The position numbers and the translations under genes were made by a program. Below are positions 56,021 to 64,000 of a stretch of DNA of 64,000 nucleotides, in pieces. The stretch is from Bacteroidales bacterium (GTDB lineage Bacteria; Bacteroidota; Bacteroidia; Bacteroidales; P3): the NCBI GenBank assembly GCA_030523765.1, contig JAUNHX010000010.1, positions 1 through 64,000 on the forward strand, in the 5' to 3' direction. Position 1 is the stretch's first letter; every line of letters begins with the position of its first letter. The notes under the pieces are model-generated. The model was given only the letters and a program-made list of their open reading frames with translations. It did no database searches and was not told the DNA's origin.

Positions 56021-56572
56021 ATGCGTGCAGTAGTGACTGCAGTGTTGATGATGGTATCTTTCTCGGCATTGGCTCAACGTGCTGTGGGTCTGCGTGTTGG
56101 AGGTGGTAGTTCGTTTATAGCTGAGTTCAGTTATCAGTTCGCATTTCAACAAGAACAGAGGGCACTGACAGATACCTGGTGGCAGCGAATAACACGTAAA
56201 ACAACTCTCTCTCCCATCAGCGCGGCAGATCGTATTGAATTTGGATTAGGGTTTGGAAGTACTCTCTCCTCATTCTCGGAATCGGTCAATTACATGAATT
56301 TCTGCGTTGTGTATCAGTGGCACAATGCGCTTACTCGCAGGGCTGGCTGGTATGTGGGTCCAGGTGCCTATTTGTCGTTCCATCAGTTCGATGAACGTTC
56401 GTTGCTAGCACTCGGTATTGGTGGACAGTTAGGTGTAGATTATACCTTTAGGTTTCCGCTTCAAGTGAGTGCCGATTTTAGACCGATGATACGCCTCATA
56501 GGAGGTAGTTATGGATTAGGGTGGGGGATAGCAATTGGGTGCCGATATATGATAGATAGCGATAAGAAATAA
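56021..56572 (+). CDS. Putative outer-membrane beta-barrel protein
   Basis: 183 residues from ATG 56021. The frame is open 11 codons further, but the signal peptide fits best here (MRAVVTAVLMMVSFSALAQ). Alternating aromatic strands (RIEFGLGFGSTLSSF, GWYVGPGAYLSFHQF, IGGQLGVDYTFRF) predict an eight-strand barrel. It ends MIDSDKK, so the usual final aromatic residue is absent. Function unknown. Confidence 0.75.
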   Translation: MRAVVTAVLMMVSFSALAQRAVGLRVGGGSSFIAEFSYQFAFQQEQRALTDTWWQRITRKTTLSPISAADRIEFGLGFGSTLSSFSESVNYMNFCVVYQWHNALTRRAGWYVGPGAYLSFHQFDERSLLALGIGGQLGVDYTFRFPLQVSADFRPMIRLIGGSYGLGWGIAIGCRYMIDSDKK

Positions 56573-56914
56573 GCGATTCTAGGGGGATAATAAAGGTATT
56601 AGTCTTCTCTTTTGATGATTTATTTATATAGGTGTTATTGTTATATTTATAAGTGTTTATGTATATGGTTTTCTGATAAGTATGAAAGTAGATAGTTATG
56701 TGGAATGATATCGCTATAGGTTATATATGGGTAAAATCTGCACTTTTTTTCTTGTGAAAATAAAAAAATGTGTATCTTCGCAAATCATCACACCTAATTA
56801 ATTATCGTTTTTGTTTATTTTTATATGTTGCAAATGAGATAATTGAGTGGTTCTTCATTGAGGTGCTGCTGCATAGGGAAAGGGTGTTGTTAATAAATAA
56901 AGTAAGGGATTACT
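56573..56914. other. Intergenic region with a promoter for the LRR protein
   Basis: 342 AT-rich bases. Contains the promoter at 56752-56780 and a leader of about 130 bases. No ORF or hairpin of note. Confidence 0.55.
56752..56780 (+). promoter_or_regulatory. Promoter of the cytoplasmic LRR gene
   Basis: TTG (56752-56754), 18 bases, TATCTTCG (56773-56780) followed by CA; one base differs from TAnnTTTG. Confidence 0.6.
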
Positions 56915-57619
56915 ATGGTAAGTAACGAGTTTTACATCATTGAAGGGCGTACTGTGCGCGCTATAAATCCTGTGTATAGGAAAACACTTACTCCTGATAA
57001 GGAGATTGAGATGTTTCCCCAAACGGTCAGATTGTTAAGTGATCGTGTCTTCTACGAATGCCAGTCGGTATACGAGATGCTCTTACCTGAGCGTATTACT
57101 ACTATAGGAGAGGCTTGTTTCTCCTCATGCCATAATCTTACTCGTGTGGTGATGGGCCCGAACGTTACCAAAATAGGTACTGGCTGTTTTGCTTATTGTA
57201 ATAACCTCAAGGAGATTTTTTTCTCTGATGCGTTAGAAGAAATCAATGAGAATGCGCTGATGGGATGCTCTGGTTTGGAGCGGGTCGTACTGCCTGCTTC
57301 GTTGCGGATCATCCGCCGAGGAGCTTTTATGGGATGCACTTCACTAAAAGAGATTGTTTTCCCAACAACGATAGAAGAGATCGATGAGGTGGCGTTCGAT
57401 AGTTGTACGGGATTGAGTGAGATAGAGTTCCCTGCTTCGATGCGTACAATTGGCAATGAAGCATTTTATGGATGTATTAACTTAGTATCTGTAGCATGTG
57501 CCACATCGGGGGTGTTTATTTCTGAAGATGCTTTTAATGGTTGCTCAGTCCAAAAGTTAACGATGCAAGGTCGTCGTGTAATGCAACCTGCAGGTTGGAG
57601 TACAGGCACTGCCAAATAG
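56915..57619 (+). CDS. BspA-type leucine-rich-repeat protein without export signal
   Basis: 234 residues starting MVSNEFYIIEGRTVRAINPV, no signal peptide. About seven LRR_5 repeats from residue 35 to 220, e.g. TIGEACFSSCHNLTRVVMGP and EINENALMGCSGLERVVLP. Unlike the three LRR genes at 46-50 kb it appears cytoplasmic. The C-terminus (MQPAGWSTGTAK) has no cap. Role unknown. Confidence 0.85.
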   Translation: MVSNEFYIIEGRTVRAINPVYRKTLTPDKEIEMFPQTVRLLSDRVFYECQSVYEMLLPERITTIGEACFSSCHNLTRVVMGPNVTKIGTGCFAYCNNLKEIFFSDALEEINENALMGCSGLERVVLPASLRIIRRGAFMGCTSLKEIVFPTTIEEIDEVAFDSCTGLSEIEFPASMRTIGNEAFYGCINLVSVACATSGVFISEDAFNGCSVQKLTMQGRRVMQPAGWSTGTAK

Positions 57620-57733
57620 GATAAAGTGTGGTGCTGTTATGGGTAGTGTTACCCTGGGAATGCGTGTATAAGTGTGCAATGATTAGAATGGAAATACTGA
57701 ACCCACTATTCTTTTCTACTGAAATCTTGTTTT

Positions 57734-59521
57734 CTATTTTACACCTATGGCGAGTTTGATGTGATTCACATCCTTTTCTCCCTTCAGCTGTTCATTGACT
57801 TTGATGGCTTCGGAGGGCGATAACATGATGTTAAGGATATGTTTTTGCTCGGCTAGGAGGTTGTTCTGGATGGCAGCGTAACGTTGTAAATCTTCGTCTC
57901 GAACAAAGATGGCCTCGAGGTTGTGACTTTTCAGGAGATGTTGGTAGGCTTTGAAAATATGGCTATAGTTTTCTTTGCAACTTTGTTGGATTTGGTCGCT
58001 TTGCTGGTTGATGGTGTTGTTCCTATCAAGGATGGCTAGAAACTGGTTTTGCAGTGTAATGTAATTTTCAAGCATGTTAATGTATTGCTGACCAGCATCG
58101 ATTAGTCTGAAATTGGCAACGAAATTCCGTTGGCCGCGAAGTGTCTTATATGAGTTGCTGAGTCCTTTGGGTGACGTTTTTGATGAAGTAATACTATCGC
58201 CCTTTCGTGCTATCGTCATTCGGAGGTCAACGATACGGATATAGCAGTTTTGTAACTGTTCGAAGTCGGTTAAGCTACGCTCAAAGAACTGAGCTCCTTT
58301 GAGGGTATGGTAGTCTGGCACTAGCGAGGTGGTGTTCTGTAGTTGCCGATAGGAGTTGGCTACATCGCTTATGGCTCTTGGTACAATACTGACGATAGAG
58401 TCGCCTCGTGCAATGATATTATCAATATGGTTAATGTTGTTGAGATACTCGCCCTGGACCTGGATAAATTCTTCGAGTTGCGATTCGAATAGTTCAGATT
58501 CGGCAATGGTACTATAAGCTGGTATTAGGTTAATGGAGGAAAGGGCGTTGCGGTACGAGTCGCTGATATCACGATGACGTTGTTTGCAACGGTTTAGTAT
58601 ATCAATACTGCCAGATGCAATCCGTTCGCGAAGGGTGATGGCGTAGAGATATGATCGCTGAACGGTAGTGATGATCTGCATCTGTTGTATGTATTGTTGA
58701 TAGCCCTCCAAACTAGTGAATTGTGCCGATACAAGGGGTGTGCGCATCACCTTGATATAAGAGCGGTAAACATCGGCATGATCTTTGCCTGCTCGTTCGC
58801 GCAGTTGGTTTGGGAAGCGTTCAATTTGGTTGGGTAGTCCACTCTCAAGTAATACGCTATCAAGTAGTTGCTGCTGAAACGAAAGCAGTTCGTTGATGCG
58901 AGCTAACTGCTGTTCGGTAACATTGATAGGCGTGAGATTATATTGGTTGAAGATGCGGAGATAGGCGAACCACAATAGTTTGAGTTCTCTTACCTTTAGT
59001 TTGTCGCTAACGCCATGGGCTAGTGTGATAGATTCGATCTGTTTGTCTTTCTTCTCAATTACAGCGATGATCTCAGCCGCTTTTTCGTCAGTCTCTGCTT
59101 GCGCTTTGCGTGCCAACTCACGGGCTATTTGCCGTTCTGCTTCAATTCGTTGTTGTTCAAGTTGACGATATTTCATGATGTTGCGTTGTAGCAGGGTGAC
59201 TGTAAACGACATTTGGTCACGATAATAAAAGTAATCGTGTATATAGGTGATAGAATCAACCCATACTTTCCCGTCACGAATGGTACCCATGCGTGACATC
59301 TGCCGTTGTAAACGCTGCACGTAGGAGAGGTAAAGGGAACAGGTGTCTTCGATCGAGGGAAACGAGACGGTGAGTGATGAGAGATAGGTGTTGAGGAGGA
59401 TGGTGTCGTCAATGAAGTCATAACGGATACCACGAGAGGGCAATACATCGCGCAACGAGATGCTCAACGTATCGTGGGTCTCGTATTCAGGTTCCTGTGC
59501 ACTGGCCCCTAATGGTAGCAA
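57734..59521 (-). CDS. Secreted helical repeat protein (six 68-residue repeats), start unclear
   Basis: 595 residues counted from TTG 59521. The frame continues upstream for at least 14 more codons that encode a typical signal peptide (EKRYYIILLWILFLLPLGASAQ with the part shown), but no ATG, GTG or TTG starts it; CTG 59563 or ATT 59566 would. Domains: N-terminal strand region (10-65), long coiled coil (about 115-180), then six helical repeats with anchor tyrosines at 187, 255, 323, 391, 458 and 526, i.e. 68, 68, 68, 67 and 68 residues apart. Repeats share AY/SY, a hydrophobic midpart, a Phe/Tyr pair and a Q-L-I helix. No known family recognised. Confidence 0.75.
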   Translation of the reverse strand: MLPLGASAQEPEYETHDTLSISLRDVLPSRGIRYDFIDDTILLNTYLSSLTVSFPSIEDTCSLYLSYVQRLQRQMSRMGTIRDGKVWVDSITYIHDYFYYRDQMSFTVTLLQRNIMKYRQLEQQRIEAERQIARELARKAQAETDEKAAEIIAVIEKKDKQIESITLAHGVSDKLKVRELKLLWFAYLRIFNQYNLTPINVTEQQLARINELLSFQQQLLDSVLLESGLPNQIERFPNQLRERAGKDHADVYRSYIKVMRTPLVSAQFTSLEGYQQYIQQMQIITTVQRSYLYAITLRERIASGSIDILNRCKQRHRDISDSYRNALSSINLIPAYSTIAESELFESQLEEFIQVQGEYLNNINHIDNIIARGDSIVSIVPRAISDVANSYRQLQNTTSLVPDYHTLKGAQFFERSLTDFEQLQNCYIRIVDLRMTIARKGDSITSSKTSPKGLSNSYKTLRGQRNFVANFRLIDAGQQYINMLENYITLQNQFLAILDRNNTINQQSDQIQQSCKENYSHIFKAYQHLLKSHNLEAIFVRDEDLQRYAAIQNNLLAEQKHILNIMLSPSEAIKVNEQLKGEKDVNHIKLAIGVK

Positions 59522-59591
59522 GAACAGAATCCAAAGCAGTATAATGTAGTATCGTTTTTCCAGAATATGACGTTGTTTTTTTATTGGGCAA

Positions 59592-59620
59592 CATAGGGGC
59601 GAATGATAGTCGCCCCTATG
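59592..59620. repeat. Perfect palindrome CATAGGGGCGA/TCGCCCCTATG
   Basis: 11-bp perfect arms (59592-59602 and 59610-59620), 7-base loop. T-rich sequence follows on the plus strand only, whereas both neighbouring genes are on the minus strand. It resembles REP-type elements; a degenerate relative is at 35975-36022. Confidence 0.8.
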
Positions 59621-59645
59621 ATACCTTTTTTATTAGTTTTTTTAA

Positions 59646-61052
59646 TTATTCGCCGTAACTGCTGCCATCGAAGCAGTGAGTGCATACTCGTTCTTTAGGC
59701 AGACCGATAGCGTCAACAACCGTTTGAAGACTATTGAATTTGAGGGTGTCTACTCCTACCGATTGTCGGATGAGTTCAACCATATTGGCATATTGTTTGG
59801 TGGTACTATCCATGTAGGCCTCAACATTTTGAATTTTGCCTTCAAGTTGTTCAATGCAACGGAGAGCGATAAGCTCTTTTTCTGTCTTAGATGCCGAGAA
59901 GTTAAGGTATTTGCATCCAACGGTGAGAGGAGGGCAGGATATACGTACATGTACATGTTTTACACCGTTAGCATAAAGCATTTTCACTTGGTCGCGCAGT
60001 TGTGTGCCTCGCACAATAGAATCATCGCAGAATACCACATCGTGACCCTCAAGCACTTTCTTGCAAGGAATGAGTTTCATCTTGGCAACCAGCGAACGGC
60101 TTTCTTGGTTAACAGGCATGAAACTGCGGCTCCATGTGGGGGTGTATTTGAGGAAACCACTCTTGTAAGGAATACCCTTGCCTTCGCTATAGCCTTGAGC
60201 CATGCCGATACCGCTATCAGGGATAGCACTTACAAAGTCGGCATCTATATCGTCCTCTTTACCCATAGCATAGCCTAAACGCTGACGGACAATTTCGTTG
60301 TTGATATCTTCGTATTCTACGCAGGGGTATCCGTAATAGATCCAAAGGAAGGAACATATCTGCATCTTGTCGTTGGGCTCTTTAAGCTGTGTGATGCCGT
60401 AAGGAGATACTTGTACAATCTCGCCTGGACCTACGTAACGACAGGTTTCGTAACCGAGGTTGATATAACTATGGCTTTCGCTAGCAATAGCGTAGTCGCC
60501 ATCCTTTTGTCCTATAACGATGGGGGTGCGGCCGTAGAGGTCGCGGGCAGCGATGATTCCTTTTTCGGTGAGGATAAGCATCGAACAACTGCCTTTCACT
60601 TTTTTGTATACATTCTTGATGCCTTCTACAAAATCTTCTCCTTGGGTGATAAGAAGGGCGATGAGTTCAGTGGCATTGGTGCGACCTTGGCTGAGTTCAA
60701 CAAATTGCTGTCGACTGTCAAGACATTCTTGTGTCAGTTCTTCAATGTTGTTGATTCTTGCTACGGTAACAACGGCAAAACGGCCTAAGTGGGAATTGAC
60801 AACGACTGGCTGTGGCTCGGTATCGCTGATAACGCCGATACCAAAGTTGCCTTTCATCTCCTCAATGTCGTTCGCGAATTTTGTACGAAAATAAGAATTG
60901 GAGATGTTATGGATGTTGAGGTGCATGGCTCCGCTCTCTTCGATGGTGCTCATGCCAGCACGGTTGGTGCCAAGATGCGAATGGTAGTCTACGCCATAAA
61001 ATAATTCTGTAACGCAGGCTTTTTTTGATGCAATGCCAAAGAATCCACTCAT
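59646..61052 (-). CDS. PurF-like amidophosphoribosyltransferase homologue lacking the catalytic Cys
   Basis: 468 residues, PurF length. The N-terminal Ntn-glutaminase domain begins MSGFFGIASKKACV; true PurF begins with a Cys nucleophile (CGI...). Here position 2 is Ser, and the normal GI motif is altered. The C-terminal phosphoribosyltransferase domain is intact: PDSGIGMAQGYSEGKGIPY and the PRPP loop VVFCDDSIVRGTQL. I recall similar Cys-less paralogues in Bacteroides. It probably cannot use glutamine by the standard mechanism; use of free ammonia or another role is possible. Confidence 0.88.
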   Translation of the reverse strand: MSGFFGIASKKACVTELFYGVDYHSHLGTNRAGMSTIEESGAMHLNIHNISNSYFRTKFANDIEEMKGNFGIGVISDTEPQPVVVNSHLGRFAVVTVARINNIEELTQECLDSRQQFVELSQGRTNATELIALLITQGEDFVEGIKNVYKKVKGSCSMLILTEKGIIAARDLYGRTPIVIGQKDGDYAIASESHSYINLGYETCRYVGPGEIVQVSPYGITQLKEPNDKMQICSFLWIYYGYPCVEYEDINNEIVRQRLGYAMGKEDDIDADFVSAIPDSGIGMAQGYSEGKGIPYKSGFLKYTPTWSRSFMPVNQESRSLVAKMKLIPCKKVLEGHDVVFCDDSIVRGTQLRDQVKMLYANGVKHVHVRISCPPLTVGCKYLNFSASKTEKELIALRCIEQLEGKIQNVEAYMDSTTKQYANMVELIRQSVGVDTLKFNSLQTVVDAIGLPKERVCTHCFDGSSYGE

Positions 61053-61105
61053 AATTTTTTTGTTTTAAGATGATTATAATATATATGAAGAATTGAAATA
61101 AAAAG

Positions 61106-61113
61106 CAAAGGTA
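61106..61113 (-). promoter_or_regulatory. -7 promoter box of the PurF-like gene
   Basis: Minus strand TACCTTTG followed by C, 53 bases before the ATG at 61052. No clear -33 TTG. Confidence 0.5.
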
Positions 61114-61269
61114 CACTTTTTATTTAATATGGCAGAAAAAATGTGTTCTGTATGGATAAGGAAGAGGAAATTTTTTTGAATCTATTTTGTGGTTGCAAGG
61201 GTGGAGGTATGCCGTTTAGCCCTATCTCAAGTTGGAAGGTGCGTGATTTAAAAAAAAAAGTTAGGCATG

Positions 61270-61355
61270 CTCTAGGCAAGTACTAAACAAGCTCAGCTAA
61301 GCTCTAGGCAAGCATAATAGCTTGCTTAGAACTTGCCTAGAGATTGCTTAGAGTA
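61270..61355. repeat. Intergenic hairpin repeat with CTCTAGGCAAG motif
   Basis: CTCTAGGCAAG at 61270-61280 and 61302-61312; its exact complement CTTGCCTAGAG at 61332-61342. Further pieces AAGCTC, GCTTGCTTAGA and TTGCTTAGAG fill the gaps. The design is like the repeat at 12787-12896 but the motif is different. It lies in the 444-base gap between the PurF-like and phosphofructokinase genes; the remainder of that gap shows only the promoter box and terminator. Confidence 0.75.
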
Positions 61356-61431
61356 TGATAACAGCGAGATAAGGGTATGGAAAGTACTTCTAAAAACAGG
61401 TATTTCATGTTATGTCATTTTAGTAGTGTGT

Positions 61432-61467
61432 AAAAAAGAAAGCCGTAGAGTGATGGCTCTACGACTT
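61432..61467 (-). terminator. Terminator of the phosphofructokinase gene
   Basis: Minus strand: arms AAGTCGTAGAG and CTCTACGGCTT with a six-base loop, followed by TCTTTTTT. Confidence 0.88.
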
Positions 61468-61496
61468 CCTTTTGTTATATGGTAATCTTTGAGAGA

Positions 61497-62726
61497 TTAC
61501 CAATTGAGGATTTTCTTGAAGTCGTATTCTTCGGGATTAGGAAGATACTGACGGGCAGCCTCATAGTCGGCAGGAGTGATATAATCCATAATGTCATCCA
61601 CATAGCTGATCACTTTGTTGCTATTGACGTTTACTAAACGAGGAGGAATCTTGCCAGTGGCAGGATCTTGTAGATCGCGGAGGAAGAGGGGGCTGATGTT
61701 GCCTTGGTGGTCAACATAAACCATACATCCAGTGTTGCCTTCTACAAACAATTTGTGAACGCCCATACCCATCAAGGAGCAATAGGTAAGGTCGAAAGCG
61801 ATGGGGGTATGGCAGCGAATCTCGTAGCCAATCTCAACGGGACGTGATTTAACTTTCAGTTTGAGTTCTTTCAACTTACGCTCTAACAACTCGTTGAATA
61901 TATGTGCTTTCGATACTTTTCCGAGTTCGGGATGACCGTGCTCATCGTAGGAGAAGTTGACTCCAGCGTTCTTTAATTCCTCATCGGAGAGGCTATGGAA
62001 TACACCTTCAGAAATCATGGCTGCACCATAGTTGATGCCCATGATACGGCGTTTAACAATACAAGATACCACCATGTTTACAATCTTCTCAATAGTGATC
62101 TCTGTATTGTTGAAGAATTCGGGGATAATCACCATCGGGTAATGGCATGCTCCAGCAATACCTAGTACCAAATGGCCAGCCGAACGTCCCATGGCGCTGA
62201 CGACGAACCAGTTTTCGCTAGTGCGTGCATCTTCCATCACGGCAGTAGCAAGTACGCAACCCTGTGCTTTGGCAGAGTTGTATCCAAAGGTGGGACTGCT
62301 GTTGGGTAATGGCAAGTCGTTGTCTATAGTTTTGGGTACATGGATGTTAGCGATGGGATAGTGCTTTGATTCGAGGAATTTAGCAATACGATTGGCGGTG
62401 CTAGCTGTATCATCGCCTCCAACGGTAACCAACAGTTTGATATCGTTGTCCTTGAAAAGTGAAAGGTTGAAGCGTTTCTCGAAGTCTTCGTCGGTAGGTT
62501 TAAAACGGCTCATTTTCAATAATGAACCACCTTTGTTGAAAATCTCATCGGCTACAAGAAAGTTGAGGTCTTGCATGCGTGGATTTTCGGTGAAGAGGGC
62601 AGAATAGCCACCATGCAAACCGATAACGCGATATCCATCGCGAAGAAAAGTTTTGGCCACCGATGCTACTACGGTGTTCATTCCAGGAGCGGGACCACCG
62701 CCGGTAAGGATTGCTATAGATTTCAT
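61497..62726 (-). CDS. Phosphofructokinase, pyrophosphate-dependent type
   Basis: 409 residues. Catalyses phosphorylation of fructose-6-phosphate in glycolysis. GGDD at 103-106 replaces the GGDG of ATP enzymes, and PKTIDND (131-137) carries Lys132 instead of Gly; both changes mark the PPi-using group. Other motifs: GGGPAPGMN near the start, FGYNSAKAQ, AMGRSAGHLVLG, IIPEFF. Likely monocistronic with own promoter box and terminator. Confidence 0.92.
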   Translation of the reverse strand: MKSIAILTGGGPAPGMNTVVASVAKTFLRDGYRVIGLHGGYSALFTENPRMQDLNFLVADEIFNKGGSLLKMSRFKPTDEDFEKRFNLSLFKDNDIKLLVTVGGDDTASTANRIAKFLESKHYPIANIHVPKTIDNDLPLPNSSPTFGYNSAKAQGCVLATAVMEDARTSENWFVVSAMGRSAGHLVLGIAGACHYPMVIIPEFFNNTEITIEKIVNMVVSCIVKRRIMGINYGAAMISEGVFHSLSDEELKNAGVNFSYDEHGHPELGKVSKAHIFNELLERKLKELKLKVKSRPVEIGYEIRCHTPIAFDLTYCSLMGMGVHKLFVEGNTGCMVYVDHQGNISPLFLRDLQDPATGKIPPRLVNVNSNKVISYVDDIMDYITPADYEAARQYLPNPEEYDFKKILNW

Positions 62727-62877
62727 GGTATTGATTTATTTATCTTTATTTTATTGGGTTGCAATGATTAAAGAACCGTTGTGCTGAGGTTTGATGAAAG
62801 GTCGAAATATTAATAGTTCTTAACAACAGTGTGATTTTCAAATGGAAACATAATTATCATTCCAACTTTTCGAAAAG

Positions 62878-62885
62878 CAAAGATA
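62878..62885 (-). promoter_or_regulatory. -7 promoter box of the phosphofructokinase gene
   Basis: Minus strand TATCTTTG followed by C, 151 bases before the ATG. A TTTG lies about 15 bases upstream, closer than usual. Confidence 0.5.
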
Positions 62886-63339
62886 CACTTTTTTTTCAAA
62901 CAAATAAAAAAAAGTCGAACAATATGTTGTTATAGCTGATGTAGGATAGCGTTTGATCAGTTATTGGATGAAGTAATCAAGTATTGGTTATATCAATGGT
63001 GTGATAATTAGTAGCGGTATTGTGATTATATGTTATTATTCTTTTCTTTAGAGATGTTTTATAATATGTAATTGCTTTTTATATTAAAAAGAAAATTAGA
63101 TGTTTACATTTGTTTCATTATTCATATATGGTCGTTTAGTTTTTTGAAATATGAAGTGAATATACTTGGTTTATATGTTATACATAGGATGAATATTTTA
63201 CATAATTGTATTATTATTATTAAAAAAAGGTGCAATAAAATTGAATTGTCGAATACTAAATAATGTCAATTTTCATGTCCCCTTCATGAGGGTTAATAGG
63301 TACAAGTTTTATAGCATTAAATCATTTAACAAAATAGGA
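62886..63339. other. AT-rich intergenic region
   Basis: About 450 bases between the divergent phosphofructokinase and TolC-family genes. A 63-codon AT-rich open frame inside it has no family-like sequence. No clear promoter for the TolC gene was found; a near-palindrome CCCCTTCATGAGGG lies around 63278-63294. Confidence 0.45.
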
Positions 63340-64000
63340 ATGAGTATGATGAAGAAATTAGCGATTGTCGCTATTGTATTATTAGTATATGGTTCAGTTA
63401 GGGCTCAGCAACTCGGAATAATGTCGCTTGACAGTTGTCTTCGTTATGCATATCAACATAACCTCACGGTGAAGAATGCTATGTTGAATACTGACCTTGC
63501 TGAGGTTAACTACAATAAGAGTCGGTTCAGTTTTACCCCTTCACTTAATGCATCTGCCAGCGAAACCTTTAGTTTTGAGAATGGCGCCAGTGCTAACGGT
63601 AACTATGGTATTAGTGGCAATTGGACACTCTTCAGTGGTGGTAGCAGATTATTGTATGTGAATAGAAGTATGGCTGGTATAGCTCAATCTGAATATCAAT
63701 TGCAGCAAAGTTGGAATAATATAGCATCGCAAATTATTCAGGCATATCTGACTATTCTGATGAATAGAGAGCGTTTGGGTTATCAGCAAGAGGTACTCAA
63801 AACTACTGCTGAGCAAAAAGGTGAAGGAGAACTAAAATACAAAGTGGGTCGCATTTTAGAGAGCGATTATCAATTGCTGGAAGCTAATTATGAGAGTGCT
63901 GTAACTGAGATTGCCAATACCGAACTTGTTATTGCTTCCAATATGTTGTCACTCCGTACATTGCTTGCTGCCCCCGATAGTATGTTATTCGATGTAATAG
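63340..64000 (+). CDS. TolC family outer-membrane efflux protein (3' part outside window)
   Basis: 220 codons visible. ATG at 63340, with in-frame ATGs at 63346 and 63349. Signal peptide (MKKLAIVAIVLLVYGSVRAQ). SLDSCLRYAYQHNLTVKNA is the standard opening of TolC/OprM-type proteins, followed by SFTPSLNASASETF, GNWTLFSGG and a long helical hairpin (AEQKGEGELKYKVGRILESDYQLLEA). It forms the outer-membrane channel of a tripartite exporter; the partner genes would be downstream of the window. Confidence 0.93.
   Translation, partial: MSMMKKLAIVAIVLLVYGSVRAQQLGIMSLDSCLRYAYQHNLTVKNAMLNTDLAEVNYNKSRFSFTPSLNASASETFSFENGASANGNYGISGNWTLFSGGSRLLYVNRSMAGIAQSEYQLQQSWNNIASQIIQAYLTILMNRERLGYQQEVLKTTAEQKGEGELKYKVGRILESDYQLLEANYESAVTEIANTELVIASNMLSLRTLLAAPDSMLFDVI

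Noticed and set aside
63072-63263. 63-codon plus-strand frame
   Set aside because: Composition follows the surrounding AT-rich spacer; no motif, promoter or start context.
1-64000. tRNA, rRNA, transposase, integrase or phage genes
   Set aside because: I looked through all intergenic stretches and large frames and found no cloverleaf, T-loop GGTTCGAATC-type pattern or mobile-element protein. A tRNAscan-SE and Infernal run would settle small RNAs.

Overview
The window reads as chromosomal DNA of a Bacteroidales bacterium (phylum Bacteroidota). The evidence is the promoter type (19 copies of TAnnTTTG or a one-base variant ahead of genes, usually followed by CA), A-rich start contexts without clear Shine-Dalgarno sites, and family content: GWxTD protein, DUF2723/GT117 membrane protein, RprY-like regulator, BspA-type leucine-rich-repeat proteins, HIRAN and SIMPL proteins, and a cyclic surface-protein C-terminus ending in NGKKYVKVK. 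I cannot name a genus. I see no tRNA, rRNA, CRISPR array, transposase, phage module or replication origin.

Layout. 1-1.7 kb: start of a large secreted repeat protein (minus strand, cut by the window edge). 2-3.3 kb: HIRAN, SIMPL and microprotein operon. 3.7-9.9 kb: plus-strand GWxTD protein, lipid A-type acyltransferase, GT2 glycosyltransferase, gltX and an OmpH-like protein, closed by two hairpin terminators. 10.2-17.6 kb: minus-strand EnvC-like protein, an unknown protein with a Ser/Thr tail, ygiQ-pgk-atpB, and a small ribbon-helix-helix-like protein. 18-31.7 kb: minus-strand DUF2723 protein, arginine deiminase, a four-gene set (response regulator, MBL hydrolase, glycosyltransferase, S41 protease), cyclophilin, a DUF2156-GNAT fusion, a uracil-DNA-glycosylase-like protein, mltG and a GNAT enzyme. 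31.9-36 kb: plus-strand inositol-monophosphatase-like enzyme, NfeD protease and an ABC exporter. 36-37.3 kb: queF and a queuosine-precursor transporter under a preQ1-I riboswitch. 37.3-40.3 kb: AraC regulator, second copy of the surface-protein gene and a small fragment of another surface protein. 40.3-46.2 kb: Ca2+/Na+ antiporter, GH29 fucosidase, nucleoid-associated protein, lipoprotein, unknown protein, second AraC regulator. 46.3-49.8 kb: three BspA/LRR genes, the last fused to Sel1 repeats. 50-56.6 kb: Cpn10-like protein, alaS, uvrA, outer-membrane barrel. 56.9-64 kb: cytoplasmic LRR protein, a 68-residue-repeat secreted protein, a PurF-like protein without its catalytic Cys, PPi-type phosphofructokinase, and the start of a TolC-family protein.

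Most of the window is housekeeping and envelope biology. The notable items are: (1) an indel-free >1 kb inverted duplication of the 5' part of two surface-protein genes 36.6 kb apart, whose recombination would swap their C-terminal tails; (2) a compact preQ1-I riboswitch ending three bases before the transporter start; (3) a secreted protein with six helical repeats at a 67-68-residue period and no standard start before its signal peptide; (4) a PurF homologue starting MSGFFG; (5) atpB separated from the other F0F1 genes; and (6) several hairpin-forming intergenic repeat families. I did not find a recognisable new defence or biosynthetic system.
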